In this document: piece by piece, positions 18,058-27,687 of the stretch
How positions within the stretch are numbered: position 1 is the stretch's first letter
Layout of the letters: each line of letters starts with the position of its first letter
Assembly (NCBI RefSeq): GCF_947496855.1
Contig: NZ_CANMED010000001.1
Location: forward strand, 992,001 to 1,056,000
DNA length: 64,000 bases
From: an uncultured Aquimarina sp.
GTDB lineage: Bacteria > Bacteroidota > Bacteroidia > Flavobacteriales > Flavobacteriaceae
Direction: 5' to 3'
The notes under the pieces: generated by a model
Told to the model about the DNA's origin: nothing
Databases searched by the model: none
What the model saw: only the letters and a program-made list of their open reading frames with translations
Made by a program: the position numbers and the translations under genes

Positions 18058-18902
18058 TCTCCTATTCGAATCCTTGCATTCAATATCCCTAACAATCTGC
18101 GGGTCACTTCAGATTTATATTCTTTTTTCCTAAATTTAGTAACGGGTTGTATTCCGGTTATTACATTGGTTATGAACAATTCATCTGCTTTCTGCAGCTC
18201 AAATGGCGAAATAGAAGCTTCTTCTATCTCATATTCGGGTAATTTTTCAAGAATTCTCAATAATTGAGTTCTTAAAACTCCTTTTAAACAACCATCAGAA
18301 ACAGGTGGCGTCTTTATTTTATTTCCTTTAATCAAAAATAAATTACCATTCAATGCTTCGATTACCATTTTATTAGCGTTCAATAACAAACAGTTTTCAA
18401 ATCCATTTTCTTCTGCAAAAATTCCTCCTAATATATTCACTAATTTATTGTTTGATTTTAATGTAGAAAGAAGATCCGCAGCTACATAATGATCCTTAAA
18501 CAAGGTTACTTCATATAAATCGCTAGAAAGAGTGTAAAACTTAGTAGATAATGGCTTTGCTGAAATACTATAATCAATACCATTAGCCGTCGGAGTATAT
18601 AACCCGCCTTCTTTACGGTTGATCATAATTTTGACCCTAACAGAAGAATTTGTCAAACCATTTTTCTCAATAAGATCTAGAATTTCTTGTTGTAAAAACT
18701 CTGGTGTAAAATTCATAGGAATTTCCATTCTCAAAATTCTCATAGAAGCCATTAATCTAAAATAATGATCTTCCCAGAAAAGAATAGTTCTAGAATTTAC
18801 TCGTATCGTTTCAAATAATGCATCTCCGTATGCATATCCTCTATTAGTAATTGATAATGTAGCTTCATTATCAGTTAACAAATTTCCATTAATATTGATC
18901 AT
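18054..18902 (-). CDS. Aminotransferase class IV (4-amino-4-deoxychorismate lyase-like)
   Basis: PLP-dependent fold-type IV enzyme of about 282 residues. It has NRGYAYGDALFETIRV near the N-terminus, the PLP-lysine region around LKSNNKLVNILGG (Lys in STLKSNNK), and SDGCLKGVLR and LFITNVITGIQPV at the C-terminus. The same fold includes branched-chain aminotransferase, D-amino-acid aminotransferase and PabC lyase; the short length and FITN...GI(Q)PV motif favour a PabC-like lyase (folate synthesis), but the substrate cannot be fixed from sequence alone. The ATG at 18902 starts MININGNLL; an in-frame TTG at 18923 would add seven residues. Confidence 0.8.
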   Translation of the reverse strand: MININGNLLTDNEATLSITNRGYAYGDALFETIRVNSRTILFWEDHYFRLMASMRILRMEIPMNFTPEFLQQEILDLIEKNGLTNSSVRVKIMINRKEGGLYTPTANGIDYSISAKPLSTKFYTLSSDLYEVTLFKDHYVAADLLSTLKSNNKLVNILGGIFAEENGFENCLLLNANKMVIEALNGNLFLIKGNKIKTPPVSDGCLKGVLRTQLLRILEKLPEYEIEEASISPFELQKADELFITNVITGIQPVTKFRKKEYKSEVTRRLLGILNARIRIGD

Positions 18903-18967
18903 AAAAAAGCCCCTTATTACCAATTGTTATTGGGCGGGGCAAATATACATTATAAAAATAAAAGGAA

Positions 18968-19360
18968 TTATGAAGAACCTAAAACTTGTTTTAAATTACT
19001 TATCATATTATCCCATAGCATTTTACTTTCTTCAATTTCATCATCTTCAGAGAAATCAGTAACCATTAAAGAAACATCTTTTGTAATCTCATCAACTTGT
19101 ATACGCAATTCGAAAAAATAGTCATGTCCGTCTTCATCATCAGCAACCCATCTGAATTTAATTCTTTCTCCACTTTTTTTACTTAGAAGTTTTGCTTCCT
19201 CTTCACTATCATCCCAAATGAACGTAAACATTTCTCCGCGCGAATTTACATTATCAGAAAACCACTCAGAAAGCCCTGAAGGTGTAGAGATATATTGATA
19301 TAGTAACTGTGGAGAGGATTGTATTACAAATTCAAGTTCGTATTTTATTTTTTCAGACAT
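18968..19360 (-). CDS. START-like domain-containing protein
   Basis: A 130-residue protein of the START/AHSA1-like helix-grip fold: YELEFVIQSSPQLLYQYIST, then LSEWFSDNV, then alternating strands and a C-terminal helix (ESKMLWDNMISNL). Flavobacterial members are usually annotated simply as START-like. The ligand is unknown. It lies 65 bases from the upstream end of the PLP enzyme gene on the same strand. Confidence 0.8.
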   Translation of the reverse strand: MSEKIKYELEFVIQSSPQLLYQYISTPSGLSEWFSDNVNSRGEMFTFIWDDSEEEAKLLSKKSGERIKFRWVADDEDGHDYFFELRIQVDEITKDVSLMVTDFSEDDEIEESKMLWDNMISNLKQVLGSS

Positions 19361-19455
19361 ATTGCAAATTTGTTAGTAAGCCAATATATAGATTAATTAT
19401 TGACTTTAAAAGTATTTGAAAAGAGTATTTAAAAAAAATTAATTCTACTTTATTG

Positions 19456-19486
19456 TTTGCTACAATACTTTTTGTTTTTATATTTG
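19456..19486 (+). promoter_or_regulatory. Promoter of tRNA-Met
   Basis: TTTG (19456-19459), 19 bases, TATATTTG (19479-19486): an ideal match to the Bacteroidota consensus, about 30 bases before the tRNA. Confidence 0.85.
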
Positions 19487-19517
19487 CACCCGAATTAAAA
19501 TGATGTAGCATCTATTT

Positions 19518-19591
19518 GGCGAGGTAGCTCAGCTGGTTAGAGCGTTGGATTCATAACCCAGAGGTCGGGGGATCGTGCCCCCCTCTCGCTA
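19518..19591 (+). tRNA. tRNA-Met (anticodon CAT)
   Basis: A 74-base cloverleaf without encoded CCA. Acceptor GGCGAGG pairs with TCTCGCT (G-U at both ends); the D arm is GCTC...GAGC; the anticodon loop TTCATAA holds CAT; the T stem is GGGGG/CCCCC. The first pair is not the C-A mismatch of initiators, so this is probably elongator Met (CAT could also be the Ile2 tRNA). The T loop reads ATCGTGC rather than TTCRANY, with A54 and T58 exchanged. Position 31-39 is an A-C mismatch. It stands alone between a promoter and a terminator. Confidence 0.93.
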
Positions 19592-19602
19592 CACTAGTTC
19601 GT

Positions 19603-19630
19603 AAAAGCCCTTATTATTAAGGGCTTTTTT
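19603..19630 (+). terminator. Terminator after tRNA-Met
   Basis: AAAAGCCCTTA and TAAGGGCTTTTTT form a stem with a short loop, starting 11 bases beyond the tRNA. Confidence 0.85.
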
Positions 19631-19640
19631 AGTTTTTACA

Positions 19641-19674
19641 AAAAAAACATCCGCACTTAGCGGATGTTTTTTTT
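19641..19674 (-). terminator. Terminator of the 19701-20171 gene
   Basis: Arms ACATCCGC (19647-19654) and GCGGATGT (19660-19667), flanked by A and T tracts, so it can act on both strands. It is 27 bases past the lipoprotein gene stop. Confidence 0.8.
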
Positions 19675-19700
19675 ATAAAATATAATGTTAGTTACAGATT

Positions 19701-20171
19701 TTACATCTGCCTACTTAATGCATCTATCTGTTTTGTCTTTTTCTGTATATACTTACTCATTTTTTCAATTTCTCCAGCAGGTAGCGTAGAAATCAATTTT
19801 CTATATTGTTTTGTTAAACTACTACTCGCTTCACTAAGTTTCAAAAAAGAATCCATATCAGCTTTTGATTCAACAGCTTTCTTATATTTAGCAACATAAG
19901 CCTCATAGTCTCTAACATATTTTCTGGCTGCTACACTATTAAAACTAGGAGCGCCCGCAGGAACTTTTATCTCATTAGTTTTTGGCTTCTTTTTAATAGT
20001 TTTCTTTTTCTTTTTTACGACTGGTTTCTTCTCCTCTACAACTTCTACAACATCCGTTGAGTCTACTACCTCTTCCACAACTTCTACTTTATCAGATTTA
20101 AGATCTTTTTTACAAGATGTTACAGAAACTAACAAAAGGCATAGAAATGAAACCAATACGATATTTTTCAT
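19701..20171 (-). CDS. Lysine-rich lipoprotein, function unknown
   Basis: From ATG 20171: signal peptide with lipobox (MKNIVLVSFLCLLLVSVTSC), Cys20, then KKDLKSDK. An acidic valine-rich stretch (VEVVEEVVDSTDVVEVVEE) is followed by a run of lysines (KKKKKTIKKKPK) and a helical C-terminal domain of about 80 residues (KYVRDYEAYVAKYKKAVE) with coiled-coil character. The segment after Cys is basic, unlike the acidic surface-export signal of some Bacteroidota lipoproteins, so a periplasmic location is more likely. It lies 66 bases beyond hisS. No family is recognised. Confidence 0.7.
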   Translation of the reverse strand: MKNIVLVSFLCLLLVSVTSCKKDLKSDKVEVVEEVVDSTDVVEVVEEKKPVVKKKKKTIKKKPKTNEIKVPAGAPSFNSVAARKYVRDYEAYVAKYKKAVESKADMDSFLKLSEASSSLTKQYRKLISTLPAGEIEKMSKYIQKKTKQIDALSRQM

Positions 20172-20237
20172 AATAATAATTTTAGGATAACTAATATAGT
20201 ATTTATTTTTATTTGATTCCTTTTTATTAAAAATCAC

Positions 20238-21608
20238 TTACTGTAAAAGTGCTTTTAATTCTTTTAAATTGATTGTTTCTTGAGTACCTGTCTCCATATT
20301 TTTGACTGTAAAACCATTATCTTCTATTTCAGAAGCGCCTGCAAGAATTACGAAAGGTATAGCTCTTTTATTAGCATACTTCATCTGCTTATTCATTTTA
20401 GCACTATCAGGATATAATTCTGCAATAATACCATTACCCCTAAGTTCCTGTATAGCTTTTAAACAATATAATGCTTCCTTGTCTCCAAAATTAATAAATA
20501 ATGCTTTTGTAGATGGAGCTACTGTTTCTGGAAACAATTCTAATTCTTCTAACACAAGATATATTCTATCTAATCCAAAAGAAACACCAACACCACTCAC
20601 ATCCTTTAGTCCAAAAATTCCAGTAAGATCATCATAACGTCCACCACCTCCTATAGAGCCCATCTTCACTCCTTCCGGAGCAGAAACTTCAAAAATCGCA
20701 CCCGTATAATAATTTAATCCTCTAGCCAATGTTACATCTAAATCAAGAGATGATTTATCTAAAGGTATCTCGTTAATACTATTTATAATAAACTCTAGCT
20801 CTTCTACTCCTTTCATTCCTTCTTCGGAAGAAGCCAATAATTCCTTTAATTTACTAATTTTATCAGAAGTAGTCCCTCCAAAATTAAAAAGTGGTTTTAC
20901 TTTATCAATTGCTGATTCAGAAACTCCTTTAGCAAGCATTTCTTTTTTAACTCCTTCTTCCCCTATTTTATCCAACTTATCAAGTGCAACGGTAAAATCA
21001 ATTAATTTATCACTCGCTCCAATAACTTCTGCGATACCAGAAAGAATCTTTCTATTATTCATTTTAATAGTAATACCTTCTAACCCTAATTTACTAAAAA
21101 CTTTATCATATAATTGAATAAAATCAACTTCTTGCCATAAAGATTTACTTCCAACTACATCTGCATCACATTGATAGAATTCTCTAAATCTACCTTTTTG
21201 AGGACGATCTGCACGCCATACAGGTTGTATTTGATAACGTTTAAACGGAAAATCTATCTCATTTTGATGCTGCACTACATACCGAGCAAAAGGAACGGTT
21301 AAATCATAGCGAAGTGCTTTTTCACTTATTTTAGAAGTCATCTTTACACTTTCTTTAGCAGTGTACAAAGCATCATCAACTTTACTAAGAAAATCTCCAC
21401 TATTTAGTATTTTAAAAATCAATCGATCTCCCTCTTCTCCATATTTACCCATTAAAGTATCACTATTCTCGAAACTTGGGGTCTCTATAGGATGAAAACC
21501 AAATAACTGAAATTGTTCTTTGATTGTTTTCATTATATAACTTCTCTTTGCTACTTCTATCGGAGAAAAGTCTCGTGTTCCTTTTGGTATGGATGGTTTT
21601 TGTGCCAT
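20238..21608 (-). CDS. hisS: Histidyl-tRNA synthetase
   Basis: Class II aminoacyl-tRNA synthetase of 456 residues. Motif 1 region PKGTRDFSP, motif 2 FREFYQCDADVVG, the histidine-specific LARGLNYYTGAIFE and motif 3 GVSFGLDRIY are all present. The C-terminal anticodon-binding domain follows (ALFINFGDKE...). It shares the strand with the lipoprotein gene downstream. Nothing unusual is seen. Confidence 0.96.
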   Translation of the reverse strand: MAQKPSIPKGTRDFSPIEVAKRSYIMKTIKEQFQLFGFHPIETPSFENSDTLMGKYGEEGDRLIFKILNSGDFLSKVDDALYTAKESVKMTSKISEKALRYDLTVPFARYVVQHQNEIDFPFKRYQIQPVWRADRPQKGRFREFYQCDADVVGSKSLWQEVDFIQLYDKVFSKLGLEGITIKMNNRKILSGIAEVIGASDKLIDFTVALDKLDKIGEEGVKKEMLAKGVSESAIDKVKPLFNFGGTTSDKISKLKELLASSEEGMKGVEELEFIINSINEIPLDKSSLDLDVTLARGLNYYTGAIFEVSAPEGVKMGSIGGGGRYDDLTGIFGLKDVSGVGVSFGLDRIYLVLEELELFPETVAPSTKALFINFGDKEALYCLKAIQELRGNGIIAELYPDSAKMNKQMKYANKRAIPFVILAGASEIEDNGFTVKNMETGTQETINLKELKALLQ

Positions 21609-21825
21609 GTATATTTTTCTATATATTTTGATAGATAGAGGATATTTTATTAGCTATCCGCATCAATAATTATCATTTCTTAAAGGATGTAAATATCTAA
21701 AAAAGGTTTAAAATTTTAAACGAAAACCATAAAGAGTTTCACTTATATCCAGAAAATTTAGTTTTTTGAGTAACTTTAAGCTCGTTTTGTAGTCTTATAC
21801 TTCAAAAGATACTAATTAACCCTCT

Positions 21826-23067
21826 ATGTTTTCACTTTTTCGAGAGAATATCCGTATTGCATTAGACTCTATAAAAGGCCAGCTTTTACGAACCATTCTT
21901 ACCGTTTTGATTATAGCCATTGGTATTACTGCTCTAGTTGGTATTCTAACATTTCTAGGAGCCTTGGAAAATACTATTACCGGTGATTTTGCGTCTATGG
22001 GCTCTAACACGTTTAACATTCAACGATATGAATTCTCCACAAGACGTGGTGGAAGCGGTGAAAGAGAGAAAATAAACCCAATCATTAGTTATCGTAATGT
22101 AAGACAGTTTAAAGAAAAATTTCAATATCCCTTTTCTAAAACTTCTGTTTCCTTTACAGGAACACGAAATGCCGAAGTTAAATTCGAAAATGAAAAAACT
22201 GATCCAGAAGCATCCGTAGTAGGTGTAAACGAAAATTATTTGGAGAATACTGGAACTGAAGTTGAATTCGGAAGAAGCTTTACCTTTTTCGATATAGAAA
22301 ACAATAACAATGTATGTTTAATCGGATCGGATTTTAAAAAGAATATATTTAAAAACAACGATCCTATTAACAAAACGATTAGTATCAGAGGTGTTAAATT
22401 TAAAGTTATTGGCGTATTAGAAAGTAAAGGAGCCACCTTCAGAGACAATCAGGATCTTAAAGTACTCATACCTTTACAAGTTGCTCGCTCTATCTACACT
22501 TTACCCAGTATAAACTATAACATTAGTGTAAAGGTTGATGACAAACAATTCCTAGAAGGTGCACAAGACGAAGCAATTATAACTTTTAGAAAGATAAGAG
22601 GATTAAATCCGGTAGAAGAAAATAATTTTGGCTTAGAGCGAAGCGATGATTTAATAAATAGGATTTCAAGTATTACTGGTTATTTATATTGGGCTGCATG
22701 GATTATTAGTATCATTACCATCCTTGGTTCTTCTATAGCCTTGATGAATATTATGTTGGTTTCTGTTACCGAGCGAACTAGAGAGATTGGTGTACGTAAA
22801 GCTTTGGGAGCCAAAAAGAACACAATATCTAGTCAATTCTTTATGGAAACTGTAATTATAGGCCAAATTGGAGGTTTGGTAGGTATTATACTTGGTATAA
22901 CCATTGGAGCAATCATCGTAGCTGTTTCTGGTTTCGAGTTTAGCATCCCATGGTTAGCTATTTTTGCAGCTGTAGTTACATCCTTCTTGACTGCTGTGGT
23001 TTCTGGTTCATATCCAGCGGTAAAAGCCGCTAGACAAGACCCTATAGAATCATTGAGGTATGAGTAA
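21826..23067 (+). CDS. ABC transporter permease, MacB/FtsX type
   Basis: A 413-residue inner-membrane permease with the MacB topology: one N-terminal membrane helix (LRTILTVLIIAIGITALVG), a large periplasmic MacB_PCD domain (about 50-280), then three helices, with the FtsX motif VTERTREIGVRKALGA before the third and SYPAVKAARQDPIESLRYE at the C-terminus. Such permeases act mechanically, exporting lipoproteins, peptides or drugs without moving substrate through the membrane. No ATPase or membrane-fusion gene is adjacent, so the partners must be elsewhere. Confidence 0.9.
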   Translation: MFSLFRENIRIALDSIKGQLLRTILTVLIIAIGITALVGILTFLGALENTITGDFASMGSNTFNIQRYEFSTRRGGSGEREKINPIISYRNVRQFKEKFQYPFSKTSVSFTGTRNAEVKFENEKTDPEASVVGVNENYLENTGTEVEFGRSFTFFDIENNNNVCLIGSDFKKNIFKNNDPINKTISIRGVKFKVIGVLESKGATFRDNQDLKVLIPLQVARSIYTLPSINYNISVKVDDKQFLEGAQDEAIITFRKIRGLNPVEENNFGLERSDDLINRISSITGYLYWAAWIISIITILGSSIALMNIMLVSVTERTREIGVRKALGAKKNTISSQFFMETVIIGQIGGLVGIILGITIGAIIVAVSGFEFSIPWLAIFAAVVTSFLTAVVSGSYPAVKAARQDPIESLRYE

Positions 23068-23122
23068 TTACTATTTACTCATAAAATTAAGGATTATGAT
23101 CTAAAGCCACCACAAATTATAT

Positions 23123-23150
23123 GAAATGATCTTTTCAAAAAGATCATTTC
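23123..23150 (+). terminator. Hairpin downstream of the ABC permease gene
   Basis: A perfect 13-base inverted repeat (23123-23135 and 23138-23150) with a two-base loop, 56 bases after the permease stop. It is followed by AAAAC rather than T, so it may stabilise the 3' end rather than terminate. Confidence 0.5.
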
Positions 23151-23231
23151 AAAACAAAATATGTATCAATTCAAGGATCATCTAACAAAGGTTTAAAACA
23201 GTTACTTACTAAAACTGAAAAATAGAGAATA

Positions 23232-23714
23232 CTAGTTATTTTTATTCTCTACAATTTTTTCAAAATACTGATATAATTCACCTTTTGTGATATTTGCACC
23301 TTGTAGAATAAGCTTAAACTTATCCATATTAGGGTCTTCAGTATACTCCTTATTAGCATTATAAAAAGCCACTTGATCATCCAATAGGTTATTTCTTAAC
23401 CAATCATACCCTTCTTGCGTAGTAATATCAATATCAGAAACATTTACTTTTATAGCTATTAAATTCATTTCTGTTTCACCCAGATAAAAAAGATGTATTT
23501 GATCTTTAGAAAAGTGTTCTAAAAACTGAGCGCTGCTTAACACTCCTTCCCAAACTAAATCACTAAAGATATCTAGTTCTTCTTCCGCTACTTCGGGTTT
23601 ATTTTCTTTAATCTCACTCCACTCGTCTGCAGTAATAGATTGTGTAGCTAAAAAATTGATAAATTCCTGGTGTAATTCTTCTAATTGTTCTTTAGTAAGC
23701 CTTTGATATTTCAT
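23232..23714 (-). CDS. DUF6495 family protein
   Basis: A 160-residue acidic cytoplasmic protein starting MKYQRLTKEQLEELHQEF at ATG 23714 (a start 16 codons earlier would run through the promoter-like region). It matches the flavobacterial family usually labelled DUF6495: ADEWSEIKE, an EEELDIFSDLVWEGVLSSAQ segment and a C-terminal TKGELYQYFEKI. The function is unknown. A TATTTTTG word upstream (minus strand) is a possible -7 element. Confidence 0.7.
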   Translation of the reverse strand: MKYQRLTKEQLEELHQEFINFLATQSITADEWSEIKENKPEVAEEELDIFSDLVWEGVLSSAQFLEHFSKDQIHLFYLGETEMNLIAIKVNVSDIDITTQEGYDWLRNNLLDDQVAFYNANKEYTEDPNMDKFKLILQGANITKGELYQYFEKIVENKNN

Positions 23715-23843
23715 CTTTTCTGGTAAAATTGGCTGCAAAAATAAGCATAAATCAATAATCACTATGCAAGTCTATTAAGTATGTTTTTAAAAAACTAATG
23801 CCTTTTTTCTAGAAAGCCTTAAAAACAAAACCCTCTACAAGAG

Positions 23844-23879
23844 AAAAATCCGTTCCTAATAAGTCAAGAACGGATTTTT
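23844..23879 (-). terminator. Terminator of the TonB receptor gene
   Basis: Arms AAAAATCCGTTC (23844-23855) and GAACGGATTTTT (23868-23879), flanked by A/T tracts; 25 bases after the receptor stop. Confidence 0.85.
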
Positions 23880-23903
23880 TAATTATGTTATCAATCTAGT
23901 GGT

Positions 23904-26900
23904 CTAGTTAAAAATATATCGAAGTCCAACCTGCGCTTGCCATCTGGAATTTAAACTGAAATCATTTGCAAATGTACTTGTCTGAGACGTATCAAAAGAA
24001 TATGTTGGTGTATTAGCGTTATCTACGACAACACCAATAGGCTGATTATTTACCGGAATCTCAATCACTCCCCAGTCAGAATTTAACAAGTTTCCAAAAT
24101 TAAGAACATCTATACTCAATTGTATGGTGTTTGTCTTACCACCTATTTGGAAATTATAGTCTTGCAACAACTTCACATCCCATCTTCCTCTCCAAGGACT
24201 AAGAATCGCATATTTTTCGGCGTAACTCCCCCTACGTTCCCTAAGATATTTATCTTGTTGGATAAATGTTTCAAAAGCTACTCTTTGATTTTCTTGTTCT
24301 GTAGCTCCTCCACTAAAATTATAGGTAGCCAACTCTGCTTCCGTAGGAATATAAATTAAATCATTTAATACAGAGCCATCATTATTAATATCCCCTGAGT
24401 ATGTATATGAAAACCTTCCTCCTTTAGCATACTCATAAAAAGCTCCTAATGAAGTCCTCCATTGTTTATTTTTTCCGTAGTTAAAAGATTTATTGATTTG
24501 CCCTACTACCCTATGCTTATCACCATATCTGGATGCAGTACTTACCGCTTGATTAACATTCCCAATAGCAGGATTTCTGTCATACGCGTCACTAGAGATT
24601 TCTGCATCTAGTGAGCTTGCATCTTCTGCTTCTAAGAAATTATAAGCAACACTAGCAAATAATCCATTCTTAAAATTCTTCTGTAATTTAAAAGACCAAT
24701 TAAATGAATATCCTACGCTAGTATTTGTAAACACATACGCATTCGTCGTACCTCCAAATTCATTAACCGCCCTGTCAGATGGTAAGTAAATTGGTCTACC
24801 ATCTACCCCGTTGAGTGTTCCCGAAGGATTCGCTAGTCCATAGTTTCTAACCATTTGCGCATTAATATCTTCGGTATAAATAATATCTGTAGAAGCAATC
24901 AATCCCTTTTTAAATTTATAATCAACTCCTAAGCTATTTCTAAAAACTTGTGGAAACTTAAAATTAGGTGCCGAAGTAGTGTAGAAAAAGAAATTAGGAT
25001 TCGCTACCTGATTACCGATCCAAACAAAAGGAAGACGTCCCGTAAAAATACCTGTACCTCCTCTTATTTGTAATGTCTTATCTCCTTTTACATCATAATT
25101 AAATCCTAAACGTGGAGAAATCAATAACTTTTTAGATGGTAAATCCAAACTATTCAAATTAGTTGGAGTTCCGTTTTCATCGAAATATGTAATTTCTGGT
25201 TGGTAATTACCCTCAGGAAATGTTCCACCAGCGGCTCTTTCTATGTTTTCTGCAATTTTATCTCTAGTATCAAAAAACAACGGCTGATCAACTCTTATGC
25301 CATATGTCAGTGTAAAATTATCACTCATTCGCCATTTATCTTGGGCGTAGAAAGCCAATTGACCAACATTAGTTTCTGCTAATGCCCAATTATCTGTTGT
25401 ATTATTTGTATCAAAAATGTTTTGAGCATTTGCCAATGCCTCTGCAATCAACCCATTATTTATTGCTCGTTCGAAGCTATTCGTAGAACCAGCTGTAATA
25501 CGAACACTATCAAAATCAGGTGCAAATGTACCAACACCTCCATCAGCATTAAAATAAGTATATACTCCAAGATTAAAAGAGTTATCAAACTCGAATCGTT
25601 CAAAACTCCCTCCTAAGGTAATCGTATGCTTACCTGTTACAATATTAAGATTATTAGTTATCTGATACACTTTTTGTTCTAATCTATTATTAATAGAAAA
25701 AGGTTCATGTCCCGCAACTATATATCGAACACCGTCCTGCTGAATATTAATTGGAGGTGCAGGTGTAGAGAAAGGATCTCTATTATCATCAAAAAATGTA
25801 TATCCAGCCTGAAATTTATTTGATATGTTTCCTCTAAAATTGGAATTCAATTCTACCAAAAATGAACTAATTTTATTATTAATACTATATCCTGAATTTC
25901 TGAACTGTAAGGTTGTGAAATCTGGTCCTCTTCTTCCGATTGCTTCTGGATTTCCGGGAAGATCACGTGAAGCGTCTAGAAAATTATAAATCAAGGCTAA
26001 CCGATGATTATTACTGATATTCCAATCTAATTTCAAAATACCTTTCGTAGATTCTGTATTATGCGTATAGCCTTCATATACCCCTGTTTCATAACCTAAC
26101 AAGCTAAGTTGTTGCGAAACATAATCCAAATCATCAGCTGAAACACGAGATACATTTGCTCCTGTTAATCCGGGTCTTTCCGCTATGAAATTAGAACCTA
26201 AATCTTCACGATCATCTATTTCAAAATTCCCGAAAACGAATAATTTGTTTTTTATTATTGGCCCACCTATACTTAGACCATACTGAGCCTGAGTTAAATC
26301 AGGCACTATAATCTCGTCTCCACTTACCTGATCCCCTGTCATATCCTGATTACGATAAAAGCCATAAACTGTACCTTTCCATTCGTTGGTACCACTTTTA
26401 GTAACTGCATTAACAGATGCACCTGTAAATCCTGCCTGAGTTACATCATAAGGCGCAGTTGATACTTGAATCTGATCTATTGCATCCAGTGAAATGGGCT
26501 GAGCGTTTGTCTGACCTCCAGGAGTTGCTGCATCCAAACCAAAAGGATTATTAAAAATAGACCCGTCTAAACTAAAGTTATTAAACTGATCATTTCTTCC
26601 TCCAAAGGATCCATTACTAGAAGCAGTTGGTTCTAAGCGATAAAAATCCGCTGCAGAGCGTGTGATTGTGGGTAAAGATTTTAATTCCCTTTTACCAATA
26701 CTTGTTTCCGCTCCTGTTCTTTCACTACTAAACGTAGCATTTTTACTGGTGGTGATCACAACCTCCTCTAGCTGATTATCATCTTCTATCATGACCACAT
26801 CTATATTATAGGTTTGGCCTAATTGAAGAAAAACCTCGTCATATACTTTTTTCTTAAAACCTATATAACTTATAGTTACTCTATATGGACCACCAACTCT

Positions 26901-27107
26901 TAAATTAATAAGGTCAAAACGACCATCAAAATTAGTAGTTCCTCCATATGTAGTTCCTGTTGGGGAGTGTACCGCAGTAATATTTGCTCCAGGTAATAAC
27001 TGGTTCGCATTGTCATATACTAAACCAGAAATGTTCGATGTTGTTACCTGAGCTTCAATTGTTATTGCCAAAAATGCAAAAACCAAAGTGATTAGCGTTT
27101 TTTTCAT
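23904..27107 (-). CDS. TonB-dependent receptor, Oar-like, with CarboxypepD_reg N-domain
   Basis: An outer-membrane receptor of 1067 residues from ATG 27107 (signal peptide MKKTLITLVFAFLAITIEAQ). Residues about 25-110 are a carboxypeptidase-regulatory-like domain (SGLVYDNANQLLPGANI), followed by a plug (IGKRELKSLPTITRSAADF, FNNFSLDGS) and a large beta-barrel rich in aromatic strands, ending in a strand LRYIFN. The length and the QAGFTGASVNAVTKSGTNEW motif fit Oar-type receptors. No SusD partner is adjacent, so the substrate is probably not a glycan; a protein, peptide or siderophore is possible. The 39-base upstream extension in frame is unlikely to be translated. Confidence 0.9.
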   Translation of the reverse strand: MKKTLITLVFAFLAITIEAQVTTSNISGLVYDNANQLLPGANITAVHSPTGTTYGGTTNFDGRFDLINLRVGGPYRVTISYIGFKKKVYDEVFLQLGQTYNIDVVMIEDDNQLEEVVITTSKNATFSSERTGAETSIGKRELKSLPTITRSAADFYRLEPTASSNGSFGGRNDQFNNFSLDGSIFNNPFGLDAATPGGQTNAQPISLDAIDQIQVSTAPYDVTQAGFTGASVNAVTKSGTNEWKGTVYGFYRNQDMTGDQVSGDEIIVPDLTQAQYGLSIGGPIIKNKLFVFGNFEIDDREDLGSNFIAERPGLTGANVSRVSADDLDYVSQQLSLLGYETGVYEGYTHNTESTKGILKLDWNISNNHRLALIYNFLDASRDLPGNPEAIGRRGPDFTTLQFRNSGYSINNKISSFLVELNSNFRGNISNKFQAGYTFFDDNRDPFSTPAPPINIQQDGVRYIVAGHEPFSINNRLEQKVYQITNNLNIVTGKHTITLGGSFERFEFDNSFNLGVYTYFNADGGVGTFAPDFDSVRITAGSTNSFERAINNGLIAEALANAQNIFDTNNTTDNWALAETNVGQLAFYAQDKWRMSDNFTLTYGIRVDQPLFFDTRDKIAENIERAAGGTFPEGNYQPEITYFDENGTPTNLNSLDLPSKKLLISPRLGFNYDVKGDKTLQIRGGTGIFTGRLPFVWIGNQVANPNFFFYTTSAPNFKFPQVFRNSLGVDYKFKKGLIASTDIIYTEDINAQMVRNYGLANPSGTLNGVDGRPIYLPSDRAVNEFGGTTNAYVFTNTSVGYSFNWSFKLQKNFKNGLFASVAYNFLEAEDASSLDAEISSDAYDRNPAIGNVNQAVSTASRYGDKHRVVGQINKSFNYGKNKQWRTSLGAFYEYAKGGRFSYTYSGDINNDGSVLNDLIYIPTEAELATYNFSGGATEQENQRVAFETFIQQDKYLRERRGSYAEKYAILSPWRGRWDVKLLQDYNFQIGGKTNTIQLSIDVLNFGNLLNSDWGVIEIPVNNQPIGVVVDNANTPTYSFDTSQTSTFANDFSLNSRWQAQVGLRYIFN

Positions 27108-27148
27108 TGATTGATATTTTTGTGTGAATACAATCAAAATAAACAAAA

Positions 27149-27172
27149 AAAACCGCTCAAAAGAGCGGTTTT
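27149..27172 (-). terminator. Terminator of the rpsF-rpsR-rplI operon
   Basis: AAAACCGCTC, four-base loop, GAGCGGTTTT; on the minus strand it runs into TTTTTTTTG. It lies 47 bases past rplI. Confidence 0.85.
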
Positions 27173-27218
27173 CTATATTCTTATAAACCAGTTATTAACT
27201 GATTATGAGATTTTCAAA

Positions 27219-27671
27219 CTATTTAGCTTGAGCTACAATCTCAAAAGCAACTGGAGCAATTACTGCTCTGTGTAAACGAACAGATGCCTCATACTGACCT
27301 AAACGTTTGATAGTTCCTCCTGGTACAGTAATAAACTTCTTCTCTAGCTCTACACCTTGTTTTGCTATAGCTTCTGAAACATCAGCGTTAGAAACAGAAC
27401 CGAATAATTTATCTCCAGATCCCACCTTAGCAGCGATCTTGATTTCGAACTCAGTTATTTTCTTAGCTATTTTTTCAGCATCTTCAATTTCCTTTTTCTC
27501 TTTGAAAGCACGCTGTTTTAACGTTTCTTCTAATACTTTCTTAGCAGATGGAGTTGCTAATACAGCTAAACCTCCGGGAATCAAAAAGTTACGTCCATAA
27601 CCGTTCTTCACCTCTACTACATCGTCTGCAAATCCTAGATTCTCAACGTCTTTCTTTAATATAAGTTCCAT
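27219..27671 (-). CDS. rplI: 50S ribosomal protein L9
   Basis: Binds 23S rRNA at the base of the L1 stalk. A 150-residue protein of normal length: N-terminal rRNA-binding domain (MELILKKDVENLGFADDVVEVKNGYGRNFLIP), long connecting helix and C-terminal domain (LFGSVSNADVSEAI). It is the last gene of the three-gene ribosomal operon, 16 bases after rpsR. Confidence 0.97.
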   Translation of the reverse strand: MELILKKDVENLGFADDVVEVKNGYGRNFLIPGGLAVLATPSAKKVLEETLKQRAFKEKKEIEDAEKIAKKITEFEIKIAAKVGSGDKLFGSVSNADVSEAIAKQGVELEKKFITVPGGTIKRLGQYEASVRLHRAVIAPVAFEIVAQAK

Positions 27672-27687
27672 AATGTTATGACGAATT

